The translations under genes were made by a program, and so were the position numbers. Source: Azadirachta indica (Eukaryota > Streptophyta > Magnoliopsida > Sapindales > Meliaceae). From it: DNA of 64,000 nucleotides. The DNA lies in assembly GCA_022749755.1 (NCBI GenBank), contig CM040450.1, forward strand, positions 9,694,913 to 9,758,912, read 5' to 3'. Positions 22,211-34,316 of this stretch are shown here, one piece after another; within the stretch, counting starts at the first letter, position 1, and each line of letters opens with the position of its first letter. The notes beneath the pieces were generated by a model, which saw only the letters and a program-made list of their open reading frames with translations, ran no database searches and was not told the DNA's origin.

Positions 22211-24220
22211 AAAACTTAGAAGAAAATAAGATCAACCTAGTAATTTGTTTCTCCCCCTTTATATGCCAAAAATGTGCATTATAGACAAGTTTAAATCAAT
22301 CAAAGTTATGCATATATCAAAATGCACATATCATATACCATTAATACAAGTCAAAAGGATATAACAATTTCTTCTCAAAGTGTATTGCATATTACATGAT
22401 TCTCCCACTTTTACACATCAAAACTTAGAGAAATGAAAATATTGTAAAATGTTTCCTTTTTGACAAATAAAAAGCAATTTTGCAAAAATTTCATTTCCCG
22501 CTCCTTTCAACATTATCAAAAACAACAACAAAAAAGCTTTCATGAACTTCAGCCATAGTATTTATCATCAAAACAATGCATCCAACATAAGAAAGAGCAA
22601 GAGCACTTCTATATACAATCACCATTTTATATCCACATACTCTTCTTCTCCTTTTTCTTCCATTCATAGCCTCAACACAATATGGATAATTCAAAACAGT
22701 ACAATGCGTTAAAAAAAAATGCACTCTAATGGTAATCATGCTCCCCCTTAATACATTATATATCAAATAAACCTTCAAAATAACAAAAGCATCCTTAATC
22801 AATAATAAAAATTATTTAAACAATGAATGCATATTCAATAAGAATAAGAAGTAAGTCAAGCTACTAAATGGTTTCCAAAACACAAGACAAGCAAATGAAA
22901 TGAATGCTAAAATGACATTTTTCTAAGATCGAAGTATTAATGGTTTAGATTCGTAAGCTTGCTTCTATTAGTTTTCCAATCATCCACTTTTAAAGCATCT
23001 GTATTGTTTTCCTTGATGAACTCCCCATAATACTCTAATATCCAACTTGTTCTTTCAAATGCTTATAAAGGCAAAGCTAGATTTTGGAGATTTTGATTTG
23101 TACCTAAATGAAGAATTCAAATGTTGGAAGTGTTTTTGAGATGTTTTGAAAGAGGAGTTCAAAATAAGTGAGAGGAGTGGGTAAGTTAGGTTAACCAAAG
23201 TGGATGGCAATATAGGGGTAGAAAGCTTTCAAATTTCGATCAATGAACTTGAGCAATTCGATAGGCCAAATCCTCATAACTCAGTTCATCTCAGTTCCCG
23301 TATTTTTGCTTTGTTTTCTTAGCAGTCTTTGTTCGTGGAGTCATAACTTTCTATAGAGATATCCAAATCGCATGCCATGAACTTTTATGAATTCCTCACT
23401 TCTCGAGCTTTCAATCCACATCTAATTTTCACAATTTTACATAGCAGATTTAACCCAGAAAAATTCAAACTTTCTTCCTGCTGCATGTTTCAAACAGATA
23501 TGACCTATGTGACTTAATTCTTGTATATCTACTTGTAACGATGTCCAAATTGTGTTTTGTAAAATTATACAGAAACAAGACATCTGCGAATTTCTAACCA
23601 TATATTATTTGACCAAAAAAAACGATACCAATCAGTCCCAAACTTTCTCAAAATTTGGCTGTCAGGTTTTCAAAATGGGAAAACAGCTCCTTTCACTTGC
23701 TAGTCCGATACCATCATTCTTGATTCTACATGCTTGATATTTGGCTTAAATGAAATTAAAATATTAATCATGAAGTGATTAAATTTCATTTCATAGCCAT
23801 TTTGATATGATGAATGAATGCATGAATTGAATGGGAATTTGGTATGTCAAGCAACTTACGCAAGCATCAAGCATATATCAAAGCATAAACGAATAAGGGA
23901 TGTTGTGCACAAATTAATCAACTCATGTAAATTTCAAGCAAAACACACTTATCCACTCAAAACACAATACATGTCTTGAAAACTTGGCTAAAGCATTTGG
24001 ACATTAAACACTCTAAATAATAGGCGAACAATTTCTTACCAAAGTAAGTATATTTCAACCAACCATGCTTACAAACACAAACCACAAATATACTTTAAAG
24101 ATTTAAGGAAAGAATTGTGCATAAAGCGATAAAAAGATAAGTTAGAAATTTGATACCAATTTTGCTCATACACATATTTTTCTCCTTCTATTTTATTCAT
24201 GCATATGCTACATTCCTTTA
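22211..24220. other. No gene seen; possible decayed retroelement 3' region
   Basis: AT-rich. Two CTCCCCCTT words (22250-22258, 22740-22748) read as GGGGGAG-type purine tracts on the minus strand, common in the 3' non-coding part of SIRE/Maximus copia elements. The sequence lies on the expected side of the gag remnant that follows. Nothing codes. Confidence 0.35.
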
Positions 24221-24229
24221 ATTGTTTTC

Positions 24230-25490
24230 GTTTCACAGATCCTTCTCAAGGAACCACCCATTATTCCTTAATTTTGGTACCTACAAAAGACTTTCAAGTT
24301 TTGCACTTTGGTACCCAAATCATTTTGGGTCCATGAATGTTAGCTTTGGTTCCTTTAGGAACCCAAACTTTTTTAACACCAATATATACATTTTTCTTAA
24401 TATGGCATGCCAAACTTATATGACCAACACCATTACAATAATTGATATGCACTTTTAGAATCATTCAAAGAGGTAACCTTTACAAAATTATTTTTCAAAT
24501 ATTTTTGTTTAATGTGAGGTTGTATCCAATACCTCTTTTGCAAAAACACATTTTTGAGAACCAAGTAATTTTTCAAAATTCTTTTGACAATTGCTGAATT
24601 GGTAAACAATGTCATTTAAATCCATGGTCCTTTTCTTAAGCATCTTATTTTCTTTAGATAAAGCATGAAATCTTGAGCTCTCATGATTTTGTGAAGCACA
24701 AAACCGTTGTCTTAGAAAATTAATCTCTTTTTCATGGACATTTCTAGTTTCATCAAAACCATTGACTTTCTTTTTTAAACAATCAATTTGACTTCTCAAA
24801 AATTCAATATCATTTTGCAAATTTTCATTTTCATCTTTCCAAGCAATTTTGTTATTCTTCAAAGTAGCATTCTCATTTTCCAAAACATTTTTCTTTTCTT
24901 TCAAAAATTTAATTTCAAGGAGAATGTTATCAATTTTCTTCTTAAGAATGCCATTTTTGGAAACCAATTTTTCAAAATAGTTATGCAACTCTTCAAATGC
25001 ATCCAACGATTTATCGTATGAATGAGAAGGTTCAAAATCATTTACCTCATTATATTCTAAAGCTTGACGTACAAGTTGGTGTCTTCATTTTTGCTCTCAT
25101 CATCTTCATGCTTTACTTTGTAGTTCATGAGAGGTTGGTGATGAACATCAAATGAGTCTATAGCCTCTTTTGTTTGATTAGTACCTTCATAAAATTCTTG
25201 CAAGGCTAACCAAATATCATGAGTGGAATTTAACATGAAAAATTTATTTACATTATATCGACTTAATGCATAAGACAAAATATTTAAAGCTCTAGATTTT
25301 AAAAATGAATTTTTCCTATCTTTGTCATTCCATTCATTTATGAATTTAGGAATGAATTTATTAACAACAACAATACCCCAAATTTCACAATCTATGGATT
25401 GCAAGAATATCCTCATCATAATTTTCCAACATGCATAATCATTTCCATCAAAAAATGGAGGTTCAATGGTGGATTGTCCCTCAACATATC
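24230..25490 (-). pseudogene. SIRE/Maximus-type copia gag remnant
   Basis: On the minus strand, gag starts near 25490 with PPFFDGNDYACWKIMMRIFL, continues as the UBN2-type core (NEWNDKDRKNSF, HDIWLALQEFYEGTNQ, 25419-25057), then a long lysine- and asparagine-rich coiled-coil segment (25006-24509, DAFEELHNYFEKLVSKN). It ends near 24330 with GPKMIWVPK, the tail motif of SIRE-type gag (GPKKIWVPK). The frames are shifted relative to each other and a stop splits the core. No pol follows; the region to the left is non-coding. The LTR is at 25525-26813. Confidence 0.8.
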
Positions 25491-25524
25491 AACACCAAGC
25501 AATTCAAATCTTTCTCAAATACAG

Positions 25525-26813
25525 TGCAATAAATTCAATACACAATCCTATCATTAATATGTAAATGTCAACTATTTAAACTTCAAGTGTGTAAGAGCAA
25601 TGTTTATAACAAATATAAACGTAAACAATAAAAAAGAGCATAAGGAGAGAGATCAAATACAATAATTTTTACGTGATTCGACAAACTTCTACCTACGTCC
25701 ACGTCTCAAAGCTAACTCGTTTGAGGATTTTACTAATCAAGTCTTGAGTACTCCAAGACTTAAACATATATAACCAAGAGGATTTTCGATATCTCTTAAA
25801 CCTCACAAGTGTTTCACAAGTGCTTGCTCACCCAAACACTTAACTCTTAACACCAGTGATTCCTCACCAAATCATTCAATTCACAACTCAAGTAAAAGAC
25901 CCGCTTCTTTCACTCAATTTCAAGTAGAATAAAAGTAACAACAATCTTTATACTTTCAAAAGATATACGAATGAAAGAATAAGATGTGTAGAAGATGAAT
26001 ATAGCAATTTGTAAGCTCAAGATATGATTTTGAAGCTTAAATGATGTTTATAAACTTTTAGGATCTTTGGCTAATGTTCAAGATCGTTTTCAATACATAG
26101 AATAAGTCATATTTATACTTTAACTTAAAAACTAGCCGTTACTATTCATTGAAGAATTGAAAATTTAAATTTTCGTAAAGTTCGATTAGTTAGAAATATA
26201 AAGTCAATCGATTGGATGATGAAAATCAAAGAGACAAGCTAAAATGCAGAACTTTGATCAATCGGTTTGGGTGGTTTGATTGATCGATCGGTTTAGTTTG
26301 GTTGACTGACTAGTCTGGTTCAGTTGACCAAACCCAAACCCCCACTTTTTGCCATCGGTTCAGTTGATCGACCAATCTAGTTCGATCAACCGAATCAGTC
26401 TAAACCGATTTTATTGGACCAAGGTATTCTAAAAATTTTGCATTTCGGTTAATTTTCATGGTTTGAAAAATTTGCAATTTGATCCATATTCCAAGCTTTA
26501 AAAACTTACATTCTAGTTCATTTTTCAAAACTTAAAACATTTATTTTTGAAAAATCTTAAGTTTAACACAATCATCATGTACACTTACAAACATATGCTT
26601 ACACAAATAATACAAAATAAAATACCGAATTTGTGATTTTATTCTTTAATTTACTCAAGGGGTTCCATCATACTTTTTTGAATACCATCATTTTACATGT
26701 TCCTTGAATCTTCACAATGACTTTCCAAATTCTTCATGCTAAAATAATAACAATAAATGATACAAGAAGAATGTAGTTAGTTAAGAATATTAATATTTGT
26801 TATTATCAAAACA
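25525..26813 (-). repeat. 5' LTR of the SIRE/Maximus-type copia remnant
   Basis: On the minus strand it begins TGTTTTGATAATAACAAATA, a start typical of SIRE/Maximus LTRs, and ends near TTGCA at 25525, just upstream of the gag start. A degenerate primer-site-like TTGGTGTTGATATG lies at 25493-25480. No second LTR is in the window, so the 3' half of the element has been lost. Confidence 0.65.
26150..26425. repeat. Cluster of degenerate GATCGATCGGTT / TTGACTGA words
   Basis: Within the LTR, variants of GGTTxAGTTxGATCGA and its complement recur at least eight times in about 250 bp (for example 26257-26300, 26338-26400), in both orientations. It looks like a locally amplified short motif and is the GC-richest part of the LTR. 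Confidence 0.5.
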
Positions 26814-27552
26814 ATGGGTTATGAGGCTTAAGGCTAACAAGGTAGCATTTGTATTTTTTGTTTGAACTCTACACATGACCAAAATATGAATTTAATTGAA
26901 ATCTAAATCTGAATTATACATTTGTTTCTTATTTTAAAATATCTGAAAATAAATATTAAATTATTTGTTTTGACAAAATAAAAAGTGTGAAAATTGATAT
27001 TTTGACATATATATCCTTTTAAATAATATACTTATATATATATATTTTTTTTAATTATATTAGCACAACAATAGATAAGAAAATTAATTATATTAGTATA
27101 TAAAAAATATTTATTTGTTTGATATATGATTTTTTGAAAAAAAAAATAATTTCTAATCAATGAAATAAATATCAATAAAAAAGAAATAAAAATAATAAGT
27201 TATATGTAATATAGTTGTTATTATGTAATTATACAAATTTATTGTAATAATTAAAATATAAAATAAGTAGAATTGCGAAGAGTAGTAGAAGAAACGTACA
27301 ATAGAGAAAAGATATGTAAAAAACAGTTAATTATGGTTTCAATTTTGTTAGTAATAAGTTAATCAAATGAGGATATTTTTTAACTAAAAAAATTTAAATT
27401 ATTTAGACATTTGCTCATTTAAATTTAAGCTAAAATTTCTAACTTAATTTTATTCAGATGTTTTTAACATATATTCAAATATAAGTTAAAAAATAAATAA
27501 CTCTTAGTTATCTGAATAATTATATTCAGACTTTAGTCAGAAAAATAAATAA
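26814..27552. other. AT-rich intergenic DNA, no gene seen
   Basis: Very AT-rich with T and A runs. Around 27370-27550 words such as TTATTCAGA recur in both orientations (27452, 27513), which hints at another small TIR element whose limits I cannot define. Confidence 0.3.
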
Positions 27553-27794
27553 TCCCTAAATTATCGTTAAAAAAATAATGGTAAACAGTAAAATGACACA
27601 TTTACCCTTATTGTAATTAATACTATGTGTGTAAAAACTAAAATAACCTTGTATAATAAAAAAATTAACCCTATACGTATAATTTATAATGTATATTTTA
27701 TTAAAAAATAAATTATTTATATATTTATTAAATTAAAATATTCCCTTAACGAAAAAATAAAAAACTTTAAAAAATTAACTAATTAAATAGATGA

Positions 27795-27802
27795 ATAAAT
27801 CA

Positions 27803-27844
<42 letters not shown>

Positions 27845-28015
27845 TATTATACAATATGTTATATATCAAAATTAACTCTTATGTGAAATTAATTAATTAC
27901 AGGTAATATCAAATAATTTATTAAATAGAATGAATAAATCAATTATTGTTGTTGTTGTTGTTGTTATATATCAAATTAACCCTTATGTGAAATTAATTAA
28001 TTAAGCGTAATATCA
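27795..28015. repeat. Tandem duplication carrying two different trinucleotide microsatellites
   Basis: The unit GAATAAATCAATTATT + microsatellite + ATATATCAAATTAAC + CTTATGTGAAATTAATTAAT occurs twice. In the first copy the microsatellite is (ATT)n (about 27806-27845), in the second (TTG)n (about 27945-27966). It forms the loop between the arms of the long-TIR element. Confidence 0.8.
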
Positions 28016-28208
28016 AATGATTTCTTCATTCTATTTAATTAATTAATTTTTTTAAGAATTATTTTAATTTAATTAATATATAAATAATTTATTTTCTAAC
28101 AAAATATACAATACAAATTATACATAAATGGTTAATTTTGTTTTATTATATAAAATTATTTTGGTCTTTGCATACATAATAGTAAATTTAACGAAAATGA
28201 CCAACACT

Positions 28209-28437
28209 TAGGGTGAATTTTTGGTAATAACTATTATTCAAAATGTCTTTAAAAAATGACCATCTCAAATTTTTTTGGATCAAAATACCTCTGCGTGAAT
28301 GTGTTTGGTGGTCATTTTTGAAAAATTTTTATGAGGGTATTTTGATCCAAATTGATCATTTTTGTAATATATATTATATGGTGATCATTTAAAAAAAATA
28401 ATAACCAATATTAGTTACTGTTGAAAATTCCCCTACA
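28209..28437. mobile_element. Nested short hairpin (MITE-like) element
   Basis: The outer arms read GGGTGAATTTTTGGTAAT on the left and, on the right, the reverse complement of GGGGAATTTTCAACAGTAA. Inside, GGATCAAAATACCTC (28280-28294) faces GAGGGTATTTTGATCC (28333-28348). The element is about 230 bp and lies where the surrounding inverted repeat is interrupted. Confidence 0.65.
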
Positions 28438-28510
28438 TAATATCAATTATCGTCAGCGTAAAATGTGTCATTTTACTTTTTACGATTATTTTTAACAGAG
28501 ATTTGGTATT

Positions 28511-29888
28511 TAAAGAGGTTTTGCCGATGATTTTTAAAAAATTAAGATTATTTATGAAAAATATTAATAAATTAGTGGATAAATAAATAAAGTTAAAAAT
28601 TACCCCAAAAATAAAAAAAAAACACCCCGTAGTCTAAAATTGACTAAGCAAATGCACTGGAAACCTATAAACTTCCTAATTCCAATCTAAAATGGCAAGG
28701 CTCAATTATCTCATGATTATTTTGCATTTGCAATGTCCTAACCCATGATAATAAAGCAACAGTCTATCAAATAAATATTAATTTAAATTAAAAGGTTGAC
28801 TTAATATTAGATCAATGATAATTCGTTAATTGATCATCTGTTTAATATTTATAATTCAAGTTAGGCCGAAGTAAATGTCATACATCTTTAATTACTTGTT
28901 TGCTCAAAATCATTCAATGCTTTAATGATTATTTTTTAGTTCATCTATATTTGTAAATAAAATTTACAATAAATATTATAATTAATTAAAAAATTCATTT
29001 AATAAATCAATCATAGATTTAAATAGTCAATTATTATAAACAATTTAGGTAAATATAACTTATATAGATTTTATATAGGAAAAAATGAAGTTTATTAAAG
29101 CTGGCGTGAATTAATATCAGTGACATTTATTTAGTTAGATATTAATTTACAATAGTTTTGTTTAGTGTCTAACTTTAAAACTAACTTTACTTGAAGTATC
29201 TACTTCAATGATTAAAAAAAATTACTCATTATAGAAGTAGAAAAATTATAGTCTTAATTTTCATCTCATAAATTGTGATTAATTTTTTTTTATTTATGAA
29301 GAACCTATAATTTATATATTTTTTTTATTAATATTTTATGTCTAATATACAAATTACATAGTTTATAGGACTAATAACTTATGCTTGAAATCAGTAGCCT
29401 AGGTACATTGTGGCCACTGAGGACTCAAACTCTGGTGGAAAAATAACTTTTTTTAAAACCAACCTATAAATTTAGAAGAATCTATAAAAATTTAAAATTG
29501 ATTCTCATAAAATTTATGAAATTTATTTCATTAACTTATAAAATTAATCTGTTAACTTTTCCACCTTTAATTTTTAAACCTCTAATTTTTAAGTAAAAAA
29601 ACTTCATAAAATTCTCCTCTTACAAATTTTTTTCTTAAATTTATTTAATGAAAAATAAAAGAAGTATGGAATGTGACGAAAAGTATAACTTTACATTAAA
29701 TATTTTTAATTTAATTTTAAAATTTTTAAGTTTTTACTTTAATTTTTAAAATTATCTTAAATTTTGTCCTCTTATTTATTGACAATTTTTATGTAAAACC
29801 CGATTTCTTTGTAAGTCATCAGTTAGTACTCGTTTTTTGACACCTCATTGTTAAACTTAATAGTGTAAGATGTTAAAGATAAAAATAG
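28511..29888. other. AT-rich intergenic DNA, no gene seen
   Basis: No frame with a family signature, no clear terminal repeats. Short A and T runs throughout. Confidence 0.35.
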
Positions 29889-30045
29889 AATTAATTAAAT
29901 ATTGATTATGAGACATATGAAATATCAATTTGATACTTTATTAATTAAATATTGATCATAAGACGTGTGAAATATCAATTTGATACTTTCTAATCTTTTT
30001 CTCTCTTTTCCTTTCCCTTTTTCTTTCTCTTTCCCTCTCTCTTTC
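29889..30045. repeat. 50-bp tandem duplication followed by a pyrimidine tract
   Basis: TTAATTAAATATTGAT, then A(A/G)GACxTxTGAAATATC, then AATTTGATACTTT occurs at about 29891-29940 and again at 29941-29990. A tract of only C and T, mainly CTTTCC and CTCTTT units, follows at about 29990-30045. The short frames here are low-complexity. Confidence 0.75.
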
Positions 30046-30258
30046 CAAATCAACATTGATGAAGACATAAAGGCAAACATGGCACAATCCACGGCCTGCT
30101 CTACAGTGAGCCCTTCATATGACTTGCTTGGTGCCCGCAAAAGCCATGCAACTCGTGGCTAATTGTTGAGTTTTTATTTTTATTTTTCGTTTAATTTATA
30201 AAATCAATTAGATTTTATGTTTGTAAATAATGATTTATCATAAAAACTTTGATTTATT

Positions 30259-31024
30259 GGAGTAAACTTAATTATCTACGTTGGAATTAATTTGTAGGGT
30301 CAAACCCTCCAAAGTTTTGATTTAATATTCTTATAAATTTTAATAATTTTAAAAATATTTTTAAAATTTTTAAATTATTATAGAATAACAGTTATACCTC
30401 TATAGAATAACTGTCATTAAAAAATAATTAATAAATTTCTAAAATTTGATAAAATACAATATATACTATATAATTATATTAATTAATTAAATAATATTAT
30501 TATTTAATATAAAATATTTATTAATAAAATAATATTGATAATATAAAAATTTATTAATATATTACAAATTTATTCATTTTTATTGATATTTTATTTTTAT
30601 TATTTTATTTTTATTTAAATATATATTTTATTTATATTAGAATATAATCATAAATATTCATTATAATCATGTTGTAAAATAAAAAATTTATAAATATATA
30701 TTTTATTAATAAATTAATTTTTATTTAATTTCTAATAATTGCGAATGTGTATTTTATTTTTATTTAATTTCTTGCAAATAATTACAATAAAATTATTTTA
30801 TTAATATTATTAAATTAATATTGTTATTTATTTATTAGATTATTTTATATAAATATATTATATTGTATTAAATTTTATAGATTTATTATTTTTTTAAATA
30901 ACTATTATTGTATAAAGGTATAATTGTTATTTTATAATAAATTGAGACTTTTAAAAATATTTTAAAAATCATTAGGACTTATAAGGGCATTAACTAAATT
31001 TTTAGGATTAAAAAACCTTTACCC
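30259..31024. mobile_element. Long-TIR non-autonomous element, same family as 36438-37139
   Basis: The ends are inverted repeats. On the left: CTTATAAATTTTAATAATTT (30331-30350), then ATAACAGTTATACCTCTATA. On the right, in reverse complement: CTTATAAGTCCTAATGATTT and ATAACAATTATACCTTTATA. It shares these words with the element at 36438-37139, so both belong to one family. The termini read (G)GAGTAAAC and CGGGTAAAG. The flanking 9 bp agree in only 5 positions, so the insertion is old or the ends are slightly misplaced. Confidence 0.65.
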
Positions 31025-34000
31025 GAGTTTGTATCATTTAGGGCAAAGAATTTTTTAACCGAAAAACGAGCTAGATTTGATTGTAAGACGAATTCGTCTG
31101 CTTTCAAATGTAATTCGATCAAGACTCAATTTTGAATTTTAGCAAATTGAAAAATTTTTTGATTTGGTTCAATATTGGCGGAAATCGAATTGAACCAAAC
31201 CATGCTTATACTATCATCTATTTTGTTTGAAAAAAATAATAATAATAAAACTATATATATATTATTTTGTTTTTTTAAGTAGTACAAATATAGGGTTAAT
31301 TTGATCTTTTAATATGCACCATTAATTATACTAAGTTAATTTGGTATATATACATACAATAATAACTTTAGTGAGGATAAAAGTATAATTTTATTTATTC
31401 AGATAAATTTAATGTAGAGTATTCGAAAAAATGAATATTTATTAATGACCTTAAAAAAAGTCAAATTATATGTAAATATTGTGAATTACTGAGAAAGAAG
31501 TATAAAGATAGCAGTACTAACCTTGGGATTTCAAGTTTTTGTGCAAAAAGATTTTAATTTTTAGATAAATTATTATCATAATATTAATTTATTCCTTCCT
31601 TTGCTATTAAATTGGTGGCTTTTTCTCCCTATAGCGCTGTGTTTAATTATTTGTTATTTGTTATTTAACTGTGATTTTTTTCCGTCTTTTTATTTTTATT
31701 CAATTATTTATTACACATTAGATTGATAAGGTGTTAAATAACAAAAGTTTTGATCTCTTAATCCTAAATTCAATAAATACAACAAAAATTTCAAATTGAA
31801 TATAAAATATCACATTTTTTTAAACAAAATCTCGAAAAAACATTTCAGTTGTTTGAATAAACGTCGAAATTTTTGTATTCAACCCAAAAAAAATATTTAA
31901 AATGACCGGCATTAAGCGAACCAGATATTCGATGAAAAATAATTATTATTTCGTTATCATTATAAATTAGGACCACTAATTCATATTTCTTGCTCTTCTA
32001 TTGCCTAAAATAATATATAATTAAATAAATTTAATTAAATATTACAAAATGTCACAAATGGACGATGCATGCGTTAAATTATACGAGGGGACCAAGAAAA
32101 CATTGATGACATCAAAATCAAAATCAAATCAAATCAAATCAGGTGAGGCGGGGACCAAGAAAAGAAAAATTAAATTTTGATACGTACAAATTATACGTCC
32201 ATGATGATGTAATTAGCTAAATCCAACGGTCGAGTTGCTTTCGCTAATATTTCGCAATAAAATTTCATTAATCAATTACATATTGGACCATTTTTATTTT
32301 TAACAAATTATACGTGTAATGAAACTTCATAAAAATATAATTTAAAATTATACACCCAGACACATATGTATATATATGACGAATCAATAGTCTCTTATTT
32401 TTATACATATTTTTATATTAATTATAAACTGTTGAGTATAGGTATCTTTGACATTTGATTTAAATATGATAAATATAATTAATGTATTATAATTAATATA
32501 TATATTATATTTAATCTTAATCAATAGAGATGGTTAAATTTAACTGTTTATAAAATAATATAAAATTATTTAGAAAAATATAAAACTATTAATCAATCCT
32601 TATATATATAAAATATAAAATACATGACGAATTAGTAGGTTTTTAATTTAACACATGATTAAAGATCTAAACAGTTTCAACTATTAATATTAAATTCAAC
32701 ACAAATAATAATTATTGTATATTTAAGATACCATTTCAACCATTAAAAGTATTTAAATTAATGATTTAAAATAATATAAAAAATATAAAAAGTTGAGAAA
32801 TTATTATTCCTTTCTGTATATAAATATATGTATATGTATATGTATATTTTGGTAATCTCAATTATATATCTTTATATATAGGTCATTTTCATGTCAAAAT
32901 CTATTTGAAAGCAACCGAATTCATATTAACTAAATTAATCCGCAAGATGTTAATATGTAATGTTAATAATTCATTTGTATAACATACAATATACTAAAAA
33001 TACATTAAGTTAATGTCATGTATATATGGTCCCATCCTTATCGTGCATAGGAAAAAGAATGTTAACTAACAGACTAATTAATGAGGCCGAAGAAGTACTG
33101 CAACATTCATTCTACAATTCAATGATTTTAGTTAATACTAAAATTGTTATTGTTTTTTAGTTATTAATATATTATTATTGGACTCGGAGCTAATTGTCTA
33201 TCTACATATAACTTATTTTGCGAATTATTACATAATTAAATTAGTAGAATTTAATTTGATCATTGATAATGAATTCAAAGATTAAGACTTAATTGATTCT
33301 TTAAGAGCTTAATTAATTAATTAGGACAAAAGATTGAAGACCACTAAACTTTCATATGTCAACACTTTTTGTTATGTAAACATAATGCATGTTCAATCAA
33401 TTATATGCATGTATCCAATATTAAAATGAACTTATATTAATTGAATATTAGTGTTGAAACTTTTTCGTATTATAGTCTTTTATATTTTACTTGCCAAGAC
33501 AAGAGCTTAAACGGACTACATAGAAGGGTACAATGCATATAAACGAACCATATTTATATCGTGTTAATAGTGGACGTATTAAAATTTTCAATCAACACAA
33601 ATTCAATTCATTTATTAATTATTTCAAAAATTTAAATATGAATTTGACCTATGTATTAAATGCTTGACACAAATATGATTCCTTTAGACATTATTAATAA
33701 ATGGATAAATTATTTGTATCAACATAAAATTTATTTAGATATAATTATTTATTTAGAAGCATTTATTTATTTAGACACAATTAAATAAAATTAGAGTTTT
33801 TAACTTTTTGTTTTTTATTACATTTATATATGAGTTTTTTTCTTAATTTAATCAAAGTATAAAGTACCATAAATTAAATTATTGAAATTGAACAAATTTT
33901 ATTCTAATCATAGTTTAAAAAAATTTTAGGGACAAAAATATGAATATATAAAAGAACCAAATATTATATTGTTCAACTCCTTCATTGTCGATTTTTCTTC

Positions 34001-34242
34001 TTGCTAACAAATTACGAGATCTTCTTCAATATTCATCATATGTTGTGTCACCAAAATAATTAATTTAATTGGGGTGTAGGATAAAAGAAAGAAAATAAAA
34101 TAAAACATAATAAAAGAAAATAAGACGTAAAGTAAAACCGAATCTTATCAAAGATTGCCTGTATAAATATATTTTTCTCAACAAAAATAATAAAGATTCC
34201 TTTGCAGAAAAAGACACGTTCGTCTGTATATGCAGAGGCAAC
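31025..34242. other. AT-rich intergenic DNA upstream of the P450 gene
   Basis: No gene seen. From about 33930 to 34240 it shares order and wording with 62960-63090, upstream of the P450 pseudogene (for example ATATTATATTGTTCAACT and TTATCAAAGATTGC), so the duplicated unit included upstream sequence. A run of AATCAAATCAAATCAAATC occurs at about 32118-32142. Confidence 0.4.
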
Positions 34243-34250
34243 TATAAAAG
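34241..34250 (+). promoter_or_regulatory. Probable TATA box of the P450 gene
   Basis: ACTATAAAAG lies about 70 bases upstream of the chosen ATG at 34317, a normal distance for a plant TATA box with a short 5' UTR. Confidence 0.6.
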
Positions 34251-34316
34251 CAATGTAGAAGTTGAACAGTTGAATTGTCTCGGAGGAAACAAAGAGTTCT
34301 TCATTCTGTTAATATT

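Larger units (their letters stand above)
27553..28510. mobile_element. Long-TIR non-autonomous element containing a nested hairpin element
   Basis: The left arm (from 27553: GTTAAAAAAATAATGG, then AGTAAAATGACACATTTACC at 27587-27606) is repeated in reverse complement at the right end (AAAATGTGTCATTTTACT at about 28461-28478, then ATTATTTTTAACAGAG). The match continues inward for over 200 bp, with a break where a second hairpin (28209-28437) is inserted in the right arm. No coding frame. Confidence 0.75.

Noticed and set aside
22491..22802. 103-codon minus-strand frame
   Set aside because: No signature, frame matches base composition of AT-rich non-coding DNA near retroelement debris.
29925..30162. 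Overlapping frames on both strands around the pyrimidine tract
   Set aside because: Much of each frame is translated low-complexity sequence; the remaining ~35 codons have no recognisable family.
34275..34316. Upstream in-frame ATG of the P450 as the start
   Set aside because: It adds a charged segment before the hydrophobic anchor, which is unlike P450 N-termini; the ATG at 34317 gives the usual start.
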